NCBI GenBank assembly: GCA_900552285.1
Contig: URYV01000001.1
Span: 1-40,300 of the forward strand
From: an uncultured Oscillospiraceae bacterium
GTDB lineage: Bacteria > Bacillota > Clostridia > Oscillospirales > Acutalibacteraceae
Reading direction: 5' to 3'
DNA: 40,300 bases
A model generated the notes under the pieces. It was not told where the DNA came from, made no database searches, and saw nothing but the letters and a program-made list of their open reading frames with translations. A program made the translations under genes and the position numbers. Of this stretch, positions 1-7,209 are shown one piece after another. How positions within the stretch are numbered: position 1 is the first letter of the stretch; the number at the start of each line of letters is the position of its first letter.

Positions 1-792
1 GGCAAGAGCGATTGCCGACTGCTGCATGGCGCGCATGACGAGCAGCTCGACATAAGGATTTTCGATTGCCTGCCAGATATAATCCACGCCCATAATGCTG
101 CCGAGATATGCGGTGAATGCGTGTCCCATGTTGTGAATAAAGAGCTTGCGCTCGATATAAAACTCAAAGGGAGTGAAGGGCACCATGTTCTTGATGGGGG
201 GAATTTCGCCCTTAAAGGCGGCCTTGTCGACGGGAAGAATTCCGTAGCTTTCGACGCAAACGCGGAGGGGATTGTCGCCCTTCATTTCGTCGGTCTGAAC
301 GGGAACCATACGTCCGATGGAAGCCTCAACAAAGCCGACCTTTTCGTCAAGCAGCTTCTTTTCGTCGTCGTTAAGAAGCTTGCCGATTTCCTCCTTGAGG
401 TATTTGTCGGCGCCGATAAGGTTTTCGCAGATGATGATGTTAAGGGGAGCCTTGTTCGGGTCCTGCCAACGCTTTCTCAGTCCTCCGGCGATGTTGCCGA
501 AGATGAATTTGAGGATGTTAACGCCCACGGCGGTGGCCATGACGTCGGCCTCGGCGATGGCGTCTGCAATGGCCTCGGGGTCCTTGCCGTCAACGCAGGA
601 AACGTTTTTGACCATGGACTCCTCATAGCCCTCTTTATAAAGAATACGCACGGGATATTCGTGCTGTGTGTTCAGCTGTTCGATAACTGCGGGAGCAACG
701 TCGATAAAGGCGGTCTCATAACCCGACTGTGAGAAAAGCTGACCGATAAAACCGCGGCCGATGTTGCCGGCGCCGTACATTACTGCTTTCAT
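1..792 (-). CDS. mtlD: Mannitol-1-phosphate 5-dehydrogenase, 3' end cut by window edge
   Basis: Oxidises mannitol-1-phosphate to fructose-6-phosphate with NAD in the cytoplasm. Translating the minus strand from an ATG at 792 gives 264 open codons up to the window edge, so the protein is partial at its C-terminus. The N-terminus carries the dinucleotide-binding glycine motif YGAGNIGRGFIG followed by an acidic strand end (FIDV). Further on, VGVNILK, CENLIGADK and FIHNMGHAFTAYLG are typical of the mannitol dehydrogenase family. A ribosome site (AAAGGA) lies 9 bases before the ATG. It is the last gene in a minus-strand series after the 2-oxo-acid dehydrogenase genes, but a hairpin terminator separates it from them. 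No mannitol PTS genes are visible; they could lie to the left. Confidence 0.9.
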   Translation of the reverse strand, partial: MKAVMYGAGNIGRGFIGQLFSQSGYETAFIDVAPAVIEQLNTQHEYPVRILYKEGYEESMVKNVSCVDGKDPEAIADAIAEADVMATAVGVNILKFIFGNIAGGLRKRWQDPNKAPLNIIICENLIGADKYLKEEIGKLLNDDEKKLLDEKVGFVEASIGRMVPVQTDEMKGDNPLRVCVESYGILPVDKAAFKGEIPPIKNMVPFTPFEFYIERKLFIHNMGHAFTAYLGSIMGVDYIWQAIENPYVELLVMRAMQQSAIALA

Positions 793-849
793 ATTTGTCG
801 TCCTTTCATGCCCGCGGTCTTAAAGCGACTCGCGGAAAAATTCACAAAA

Positions 850-879
850 GGGGTTGCCGAAGAAGTTTTCAGCAACCCC
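850..879 (-). terminator. Intrinsic terminator after the fused E1 gene
   Basis: An inverted repeat (GGGGTTGC pairing with GCAACCCC, with extra GAA/TTC pairs inside) is followed on the minus strand by TTTTGTGAATTTTT. It lies 23 bases past the E1 stop and 57 bases before mtlD. It should end or attenuate the dehydrogenase transcript. I see no clear promoter in the short space before mtlD, so mtlD may depend on read-through. Confidence 0.75.
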
Positions 880-902
880 GGTTAGGGTCAAAAGACTATT
901 TA

Positions 903-3371
903 TTATACACCCTTTTCGGCTCTGCGGAGGAGCTCGGCGTCGGTGTAGCTGTGCTTTGCGGTGTAGCCGGCGATGGGCATCAGGCGCTCATGAATGGCGT
1001 CGATGATCCAAGAGGGCTGGGGATAGAACTGCTCCTTGTATTCCGAAGCGGGAGTGATCCAGTTTTCGGAACCGACGATAACGGGAGGTGCATCCAGATA
1101 ATCGAAGGCAAGGTTGGTGATGTTGGTGGCCATGTCGTTGAGGATGCTTCCGCGGCCTACCGCGTCGGAGGCAAGAACTATGCGGCCGGTCTTTTTAACC
1201 GACTCGACAACCTTCTCATAGTTGAAGGGAACGACCGAACGGGCGTCGATGACCTCGGCGGTGATGCCGTACTGCTCGCGGAGGATCTTCTCGGCTTCCA
1301 TGGCGGTGTAAAGGGTTGCGCCGATGGTGAGAATGGTAACGTCGTTACCCTCGGTGCGGATGGCGGGCTCGCCGAAGGGAATCTCATAGTATCCTTCCGG
1401 AACGCCTTCCTTAACGAATTCCTCGCCCTTATCGTAGAGCTGCTGGCTCTCGAAGAAGCAGACCGGATCGGTGCCGTTGAGGGCGGTGTTCATAAGACCC
1501 TTGGCGTCGTAAGGAGTTACGGGGTAAACAACCTTAAGTCCGGGAACATGAGCGCAGAGGGAGGTCCAATCCTGAGAGTGCTGTGCGCCGTATTTGAAGC
1601 CCACGGGAACACGGAGAACAACGGGCATCTGAAGGCCGCCGGCCGACATTGCCTGCCATTTTGCCATCTGGTTGAAAACCTCGTCGCCCGAGCAGACGAT
1701 AAAGTCGCAATACATGAGCTCGGCGATTACGCGGCCGCCGGCCATGGCATAACCTACTGCGGAGCCGACGATTGCCGACTCGGCAATGGGGGAGTTGAAG
1801 AGACGATGATAAGGCAGAGCCTCGGTCAGTCCGCGGTAAACTGCGAAAGCGCCGTTCCAGTCACGGACATCCTCACCGTAGGAAACCAGGGTGGGATCGG
1901 TGTAATATTTGTCCATAATGGCCTCGAAAAGACCGTCGCGGATGTTGTAAACCTTGGCCTTGGAGAAGGGCTTGCCGTTTGCGTCAAAGGCATAACGCTC
2001 GGAACGGGCAATCTTCTTAACGCGCTCGTTGTCTTCCTTCTTCTGGAGAACGTCGCAGGGACGGTCGTCCATCTTCTCTTTAACGCCGTTGGAGAACATT
2101 CTGCTCTCGATGTGATCGGGATGCTTGTCATAATCGGTGTAGGGAGAAATCTCAAGGTCGGAAGCAAGCTCGAACATTCTGTGGTTGCGGTCTACGACTG
2201 CGTCGTGAACGGCTTCCACTTCCTTCTTGGTGGCAACCTTGGCGTCGATGATCTGCTGGGGGAATACGGTCAGCGGATCGAGCTTTGCCCACTCTTCGAC
2301 CTCTTCCTTGGTGCGGTAGGACATGGCGTCGGAGGTGGAGTGACCGGACAGACGGTAGGTAACAACGTCGAGAAGAACGGGTCCCTTGCCCTCTTCGAGG
2401 GTCTTGCGGGCGCGGCGGTAAGCGTCGATCATGGCGAGGGGATTCCAGCCGTTGATGCGCTCGGCGTTCATCTGATTCTGAGCGATGCAGCCCAGTCTTG
2501 CAAGGTCGCCGTAGGCCATGGTCTCGCCCTTGGTCTGGCCGCCCATGCCGTAGTGGTTGTTGTTGAAGTTATAGATGATGGGAAGTCCGCCCTTATAGCC
2601 GTCCTCCCAAAGATCATTGTACTGATCCATGGCGGCAAAGTTCATGGCCTCGTAAACAGGGCCTCTTGCCGCGGCGCCGTCACCGGCGTTGGCAACAACG
2701 ATGCCGGGCTTCTTGTTGCACTTCTTGTAAAGGGCAACACCGGTAGCGATAGGACCGCTGCCGCCGACGATGGCGTTGTTGGGATAAATGCCGAAGGGGA
2801 GGAAGAAGGCGTGCATGGAGCCGCCGAGTCCTCTGGAGAAGCCGTTGTCCTTTGCGAACAGCTCGCAGGTCAGACCGTACATAAAGAAGTCGCGGGCAAG
2901 CTCTTTAACGTCGTCGGTGTCGTTGTGCTTTTTGACGATTTCATAGTTTTTGCCGTCGTTGAACTCCTTCATGATTTTGATGAGCTCTTCGTCGGAAAGC
3001 TTCTTTATGGCCGAAAGACCCTTTGCGATAACCTCATGGTGGCTTCTGTGGGTACCGAAGATGAAGTCGTCGACGTCGAGGGTGTAGGCCTGTCCTACTG
3101 CGGTTGCTTCCTCACCGATTGCAAGGTGGGAGGGGCCGGGATAGGTGAACTTTTTGCCGTTATATTCGCCCTGAAGCTTGATGCTCTGGAGCATGGTCTC
3201 AAACTCACGGATGGCGACCATGTCGGCATACATTCCGAGAAAATCTTCCTTGGAGAAATTCTTTTTCTCGTCCTTGACGGTCTTGTCGTATTCGCAAACG
3301 GGGATGTCTTTGAAGGTAATGGTACGTTTTGCGAATTTGTCTTCGGGTTTAACATACATTGACTTAGGCAT
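903..3371 (-). CDS. 2-oxo-acid dehydrogenase E1, alpha and beta fused (pyruvate or acetoin type)
   Basis: Thiamine-diphosphate E1 component, which decarboxylates a 2-oxo acid (or cleaves acetoin) and passes the acyl group to the lipoyl arm of E2. Residues about 40-400 are the alpha part, with the ThDP motif starting at GDG (230-232) and ending at the Asn-rich YNFNNNHYG near 267-275, and the conserved loop RLSGHSTSD near 340. Residues about 475-810 are the beta part, with YGEDV, the AQHSQ motif and PGLKVVYPVTPYDAKGL. At 822 aa it equals alpha plus beta joined by a linker. Alpha also has an extra helical stretch at about 115-175. The PGLKVV..TPYDAKGL pattern occurs in pyruvate and acetoin enzymes, so the substrate is not settled. 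It follows lpd after 20 bases with a good ribosome site (AAGGAG). Confidence 0.9.
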   Translation of the reverse strand: MPKSMYVKPEDKFAKRTITFKDIPVCEYDKTVKDEKKNFSKEDFLGMYADMVAIREFETMLQSIKLQGEYNGKKFTYPGPSHLAIGEEATAVGQAYTLDVDDFIFGTHRSHHEVIAKGLSAIKKLSDEELIKIMKEFNDGKNYEIVKKHNDTDDVKELARDFFMYGLTCELFAKDNGFSRGLGGSMHAFFLPFGIYPNNAIVGGSGPIATGVALYKKCNKKPGIVVANAGDGAAARGPVYEAMNFAAMDQYNDLWEDGYKGGLPIIYNFNNNHYGMGGQTKGETMAYGDLARLGCIAQNQMNAERINGWNPLAMIDAYRRARKTLEEGKGPVLLDVVTYRLSGHSTSDAMSYRTKEEVEEWAKLDPLTVFPQQIIDAKVATKKEVEAVHDAVVDRNHRMFELASDLEISPYTDYDKHPDHIESRMFSNGVKEKMDDRPCDVLQKKEDNERVKKIARSERYAFDANGKPFSKAKVYNIRDGLFEAIMDKYYTDPTLVSYGEDVRDWNGAFAVYRGLTEALPYHRLFNSPIAESAIVGSAVGYAMAGGRVIAELMYCDFIVCSGDEVFNQMAKWQAMSAGGLQMPVVLRVPVGFKYGAQHSQDWTSLCAHVPGLKVVYPVTPYDAKGLMNTALNGTDPVCFFESQQLYDKGEEFVKEGVPEGYYEIPFGEPAIRTEGNDVTILTIGATLYTAMEAEKILREQYGITAEVIDARSVVPFNYEKVVESVKKTGRIVLASDAVGRGSILNDMATNITNLAFDYLDAPPVIVGSENWITPASEYKEQFYPQPSWIIDAIHERLMPIAGYTAKHSYTDAELLRRAEKGV

Positions 3372-3391
3372 ATTAAAACAACTCCTTATTA

Positions 3392-4762
3392 TTATTTAAT
3401 TTCAAACAGCGCTTCTCTGATGACCTCGCAGACGGTGGGATGGGGGAATACGATTTCCTTAAGGTTGTCCACGGTGATTTCGGTCTCTATCATCATAGCG
3501 GCGCCGTAAATTATTTCGGCGGCATAGTTTGCGATCATGTGAACGCCGAGAATTCTGCGGTATTTCTTGTCCACAATAACCTTGATTATTCCGTCTCTCT
3601 CCTCGTTCTCGGCGACATAGCGTCCGGAGAACATCATGGGGAGCTTAACGCACTCGACGTCATAGCCCTTGGCCTTGGCCGACTCTTCGGTCTCGCCCAC
3701 CGAGCCAACCTCGGGGTTGGTGTAGATGACCGAGGGAATGGCGTTATAGCGCATACGGTCCTTTTTGCCCAGCATATTGTTAACGGCGACCTCGCCCTCG
3801 CGATAGGCGGTGTGGGCAAGCATGATCTTGCCGTTGACGTCGCCGCAGGCATAAAGGCCGGCGATGTTGGTTTTCATGCACTCGTCGGTTTTAATGGCAC
3901 CGCGCTCAAGCTCGACATTAAGGGTCTCAAGTCCGTAGCCGGCGGTCACTGCGCGGCGGCCGATGGAGCAGAGCACCTTGTCGGCGGGAACCGAAGCCTC
4001 TTTACCGTTTTCGGTAAAGGTGACCTTTCCGTCGCCGACGGCGGTGACGGCGCAGCCGAGTTTAAATTCAACGCCTCTCTTGGCGTAGGTCTTTTTAAGA
4101 ATTTCGGAAATGTCGCGGTCGGTGTTGCCGGCGATGTGGTCGAGCATTTCAACAACCGTAACGTGGCTTCCCACCGAGCTGAAGTAGGCGGCCATTTCAA
4201 GGCCGATAACTCCGCCGCCGATAACTACGAGGTTTGCGGGGATCTCTTCAAGGTCGAGAATTTCGCGGTTGGTCATGACAAAGCCGTCGGAAAGACCTTC
4301 GCGAAGTCCGGGAATGGGGGGAACGACGGGAGCCGAACCGGTGGCAACAAGCAGCTTGTCGGAAATATAGGTCTCGCCCTCAGCCTCAAGCTTAAAGCCC
4401 TCGGCGTCGCGGCCGAGAATTTTGCCCTCGGCGTAGACGACCTTAACGCCCAGCTTTTTCATCTGTGCACCGATGCCCGAAACAAGGGTCTTTACAACCT
4501 TGTTTTTGCGCTCGATAACCTTTTTCTGGTCGATGGCGGCGCCGGTGGCGGTAACGCCGTAGTGGTCGCCGTTTACGACATAGTTGTAAACCTTGCCCGA
4601 ATAAAGGAGGGACTTGGAGGGAACGCAGCCTTCGTTAAGGCAAACGCCGCCCAGAGCTCTCTTTTCGATTACAAGGGTTTTAAGTCCGCCGGCAGCGGCC
4701 TTCTCTGCGGCATTGTATCCGCCGGGGCCTCCGCCGAGAACGATAAGATCATATTTTTCCAT
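3392..4762 (-). CDS. lpdA: Dihydrolipoyl dehydrogenase (E3)
   Basis: FAD enzyme that reoxidises the dihydrolipoyl arm of E2 and makes NADH. The FAD-binding GGGPGG motif sits near residues 10-15. The redox-active disulfide motif GGVCLNEGCVPSK places the two cysteines at 41 and 46. A second dinucleotide motif (VVIGGGVIGLEMA) in the middle binds NAD, and the FAD-contacting YACGDVNG motif follows. The C-terminus carries the active-site His in FPHPTVCE. Length 456 aa is normal, and there is no fused lipoyl domain. It lies between E2 and E1 with gaps of 12 and 20 bases, so it is clearly a dedicated E3 of this complex. An AAGGAGG ribosome site precedes the ATG. Confidence 0.95.
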   Translation of the reverse strand: MEKYDLIVLGGGPGGYNAAEKAAAGGLKTLVIEKRALGGVCLNEGCVPSKSLLYSGKVYNYVVNGDHYGVTATGAAIDQKKVIERKNKVVKTLVSGIGAQMKKLGVKVVYAEGKILGRDAEGFKLEAEGETYISDKLLVATGSAPVVPPIPGLREGLSDGFVMTNREILDLEEIPANLVVIGGGVIGLEMAAYFSSVGSHVTVVEMLDHIAGNTDRDISEILKKTYAKRGVEFKLGCAVTAVGDGKVTFTENGKEASVPADKVLCSIGRRAVTAGYGLETLNVELERGAIKTDECMKTNIAGLYACGDVNGKIMLAHTAYREGEVAVNNMLGKKDRMRYNAIPSVIYTNPEVGSVGETEESAKAKGYDVECVKLPMMFSGRYVAENEERDGIIKVIVDKKYRRILGVHMIANYAAEIIYGAAMMIETEITVDNLKEIVFPHPTVCEVIREALFEIK

Positions 4763-4774
4763 TTTAAATCCTCC

Positions 4775-6103
4775 TTATTTGGAAAGCAGGAGAGAGAAAT
4801 TCTCAAGTGCGTTTCTCAGGTCGACGAGGAATCTGGAAGCGGGGCTTCCGTCAAGAGCGCGGTGATCGTAGGTCAGAGACAGTCCCATGGCGGGATAGGT
4901 CTTGATTTCGCCGTTTACCTCGCGGATGCGGGTGGTGATGGTGTCAACACCGAGAATACCGGTTTGGGGAGTGTTGATAACGGGGGTGAAGCTCTCGATA
5001 CCGTAGGAGCCGACATTGGAGACGGTGAAGGATGCACCGGACAGCATGTCGGGGGTTGCTCCGCCGTTCTTGCAGGTTGTGGCAAGCTCCTTGGCCTTGG
5101 CCGAGATTTCGTTAAGGCTCATATTCTGAGCATTCTTAATGGTGGGAACCACAAGTCCTCTGTCGGTGTCCACGGCAACGCCCAGGTGAACGCCGTTAAA
5201 ATATCTCATGGTGTCGCCGTTAAGCAGATGAGCGTTGAGAGCCTTGTGCTCGGGCTTTGCAAGCACTCTCGATACGGCAAAGAGAATGATGTCGTTGAGG
5301 GTGATGTTGGCAAGACCGAGTTTCTCGCCGCTTTCCTTGACCTTCTTGCGGAACGCCATGATTTCGGTGGCGTCGAAGGAGGTGGTGTGGGTGAGCTGAG
5401 CGGCGGTGGAGAGAGAAGCCACCATCTGCTTTGCAATGACCTTGCGGATGTTGGGCATCTTCTCGTCGACATATTCGGGACCTGCCTCGGCGGGAGCGGC
5501 GGTTGCTGCGGGAGCTGCGCCGATGTCCGCAACCGAGAACTTTCCGCCGAGCCCCGTGCCTGCTGCACCGGCAAATTCGCCTGCGGCGGCATAGGTGGCG
5601 GTGGGTCCGTTTTCTATAAGGGTGCGCACGTCGCGCTCGATTATGCGGCCGTTGGGGCCGGTGGGAGCGGCAAAGTGAGGATCAATGCCGGTCTTTTCGG
5701 CAAGAGCCTTTGCGCGGGGAGAAATTTTGATGAATTCGCCAGCCTGAGCGGGAGCGGCTGCGGTGGGAACGGCGGGAGCCGCTGCGGGAGCTGCTGCGGG
5801 TGCGGCTGCGGGAGCCTCTTCGGCGTCGCCGTCAAGCTTTGGTGCAAACTCGGCGGTGCTTTCTCCCTCTTTACCTATGACGCAAACGTTGGTCATGGTA
5901 GGAATATCGTCATCCTCTTTAAAGAACTGTTCAAGCATGATTCCGTCAACCGGAGACTCTTCTTCAAGGGTCGATTTGTCGGTTTCATAGGTGAAAAGAA
6001 CGTCGCCTTTTTTTACAGCGTCGCCCTTTTTCTTGTGCCACTCGGTAAGAATACAGCTTTCGACCGAAATACCTACGTTGGGCATCATTACGGGTGTTGC
6101 CAT
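4775..6103 (-). CDS. Dihydrolipoamide acyltransferase (E2) of the 2-oxo-acid dehydrogenase complex
   Basis: Core scaffold of the complex, moving the acyl group from lipoyl-lysine to CoA. Residues 1-80 are a single lipoyl domain with the lipoylated lysine in ETDKSTLEEE (K43). A flexible Ala/Pro-rich linker spans about 96-121. A peripheral-subunit-binding domain follows at about 126-162 (ISPRAKALAEKTGID, GRIIERDV). The acyltransferase domain fills the rest and ends with the catalytic motif DHRALDG at about 413-419. Length 442 aa is typical. It is the first enzyme gene after the DeoR regulator, only 42 bases downstream, with AGGAGG before the ATG, so it is probably co-transcribed with the regulator. 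Whether the acyl group is acetyl or branched cannot be read from the sequence. Confidence 0.93.
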   Translation of the reverse strand: MATPVMMPNVGISVESCILTEWHKKKGDAVKKGDVLFTYETDKSTLEEESPVDGIMLEQFFKEDDDIPTMTNVCVIGKEGESTAEFAPKLDGDAEEAPAAAPAAAPAAAPAVPTAAAPAQAGEFIKISPRAKALAEKTGIDPHFAAPTGPNGRIIERDVRTLIENGPTATYAAAGEFAGAAGTGLGGKFSVADIGAAPAATAAPAEAGPEYVDEKMPNIRKVIAKQMVASLSTAAQLTHTTSFDATEIMAFRKKVKESGEKLGLANITLNDIILFAVSRVLAKPEHKALNAHLLNGDTMRYFNGVHLGVAVDTDRGLVVPTIKNAQNMSLNEISAKAKELATTCKNGGATPDMLSGASFTVSNVGSYGIESFTPVINTPQTGILGVDTITTRIREVNGEIKTYPAMGLSLTYDHRALDGSPASRFLVDLRNALENFSLLLSK

Positions 6104-6145
6104 TTATATTTCCTCCTAAAAAAGATTTTTGATTTTATATTAAAG

Positions 6146-6907
6146 TCATTCGTAAATGACCTTAACCTGCGCTTGTTCGGCAAGCTCCGTTATGTCGTCG
6201 GGGGGGCGCCTGTCGGTTATGAGAATGTCCACGTTTTCCATGTGGGCGAAGGTGAAGGGCATACTCTTTCCGAATTTGGAATTGTCGATAAGCATGATGC
6301 GCTTGTCGGCCTTGGCCATTATGCCGTTTTTGAGAACCCCTTCTTCATAATTTCCCACCGTGAAGCCGTTTTTGGCCGAAAAGGCCGAGCCGACGATGAG
6401 AGCCGTGTCGATGTTAAGGGAATTGATTATCTGGCTCGACTGATTTCCCGAGGCGGCCAGATTGTTGCGGTTTATAAGACCTCCGAGAATGGTGACCGAC
6501 GGCTTATACCGCTTGGACAGCTCCATGGCCACGTTTATACCCGAGGTAGCCACCGAAAAATTAAGGTCGGGAAGATTTCTCGCAAGAAACATTCCTGTCG
6601 AGCCGGCGTCGATAAAGACCGAGCGGCGAGGCTCGATAAATTTCAGGGCGAGATTTGCGATTTTCGTTTTGGCGTCCTGATTTTTGGTGGCGCGAAGGGC
6701 ATAAACGTCCTCCTGCTCGCCGATGGTTCGGATGTAGCGGGCGCCGCCGCGAATTCTCACGGCCTCACCCAGATTTTCGAAATATTCAAGGTCTCTTCGC
6801 AGGGTCATACTTGAAACTTCGGGAAAAAGCTTTTCCAGCTCCTTGAGCATGACGGTTCCGTTTTCGCGGAGCAGCGTCAAAACCTTTTCCCTGCGGGCAA
6901 TGCTCAT
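6146..6907 (-). CDS. DeoR-family transcriptional regulator
   Basis: A 253-aa repressor-type protein. The N-terminal 60 residues form a DeoR winged helix (RREKVLTLLRENG, then SSMTLRRDLEYFENLGEAVRIRGGARY). The C-terminal part is a DeoRC sugar-phosphate sensor fold with FIDAGSTGMFLARNL and VGSAFSAKNGFTVGNYEEG. It heads the minus-strand operon with the E2, E3 and E1 genes and, after a terminator, mtlD. Family members usually sense phosphorylated sugars, so linking mannitol-derived sugar phosphate to expression of the dehydrogenase is a reasonable inference, not shown. A consensus promoter and a 10-bp-spaced direct repeat lie just upstream. AGAGGTGAAAGC precedes the ATG. Confidence 0.9.
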   Translation of the reverse strand: MSIARREKVLTLLRENGTVMLKELEKLFPEVSSMTLRRDLEYFENLGEAVRIRGGARYIRTIGEQEDVYALRATKNQDAKTKIANLALKFIEPRRSVFIDAGSTGMFLARNLPDLNFSVATSGINVAMELSKRYKPSVTILGGLINRNNLAASGNQSSQIINSLNIDTALIVGSAFSAKNGFTVGNYEEGVLKNGIMAKADKRIMLIDNSKFGKSMPFTFAHMENVDILITDRRPPDDITELAEQAQVKVIYE

Positions 6908-6920
6908 GCTTTCACCTCTG

Positions 6921-6937
6921 TCTGTTATTTTCTGTTA
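6921..6937. promoter_or_regulatory. Direct repeat, candidate operator for the DeoR regulator
   Basis: TCTGTTA occurs twice on the plus strand (6921-6927 and 6931-6937), start to start exactly 10 bases, so on one face of the helix. It lies between the predicted transcription start (near 6951) and the ribosome site of the DeoR gene, a place where bound repressor would block elongation. Assignment as its operator is inference from position. Confidence 0.4.
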
Positions 6938-6958
6938 CAAACTCACACTTATATGTTA

Positions 6959-6987
6959 ATTATAAAGGCTTGTCATCTTTTTGTCAA
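6959..6987 (-). promoter_or_regulatory. Consensus sigma-A promoter for the deoR-E2-E3-E1 operon
   Basis: On the minus strand TTGACA (6987-6982) and TATAAT (6964-6959) are both perfect matches with exactly 17 bases between. The predicted start is near 6951, giving a leader of about 45 bases. Such a strong promoter fits a unit kept off by a repressor. Confidence 0.85.
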
Positions 6988-7129
6988 TGGTTTTCGGGGG
7001 AAAAAAACAGGGTTTTTTCGTAAATATAAGGGAAATTTTCCAAACGAAAGCCAAAGTGTGAATTTTGCCCCTCAACAGAGCGGAAAACGGAGTTTTTTTC
7101 CCCTTTTAAGGGGCGGCTTTTAAAAACAA
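6988..7129. other. Intergenic stretch, nothing clear found
   Basis: Non-coding DNA between the deoR promoter and the htrA terminator. It is A/T-rich with homopolymer runs and a short imperfect palindrome (CCCCTT/AAGGGG, 7100-7113) that lacks a T-tract on either strand. I see no gene or RNA in it. Confidence 0.5.
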
Positions 7130-7171
7130 AAGCGGCCGATTTTCGGAAAGTTCCGAAAGCGTCGGCCGCTT
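7130..7171 (-). terminator. Intrinsic terminator of the htrA operon
   Basis: Ten-base arms AAGCGGCCGA/TCGGCCGCTT enclose an inner TTTCGGAA/TTCCGAAA repeat and are followed on the minus strand by TTGTTTTTAAAA. It lies 39 bases beyond the htrA stop. Confidence 0.85.
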
Positions 7172-7209
7172 AAAGTGGGCCGACGAAAGGACTGTGCCCC
7201 TTGCCGGCT

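Noticed and set aside
5460..5850. Repetitive GCGGGAGC-type sequence as a possible repeat array
   Set aside because: It encodes the Ala/Pro-rich linker of the E2 protein and needs no other explanation.
795..6814. Very long plus-strand open frames opposite the dehydrogenase genes (855 and 1124 aa)
   Set aside because: They mirror the real minus-strand genes; GC-rich third positions keep the opposite strand open. They have no ribosome sites or family motifs.
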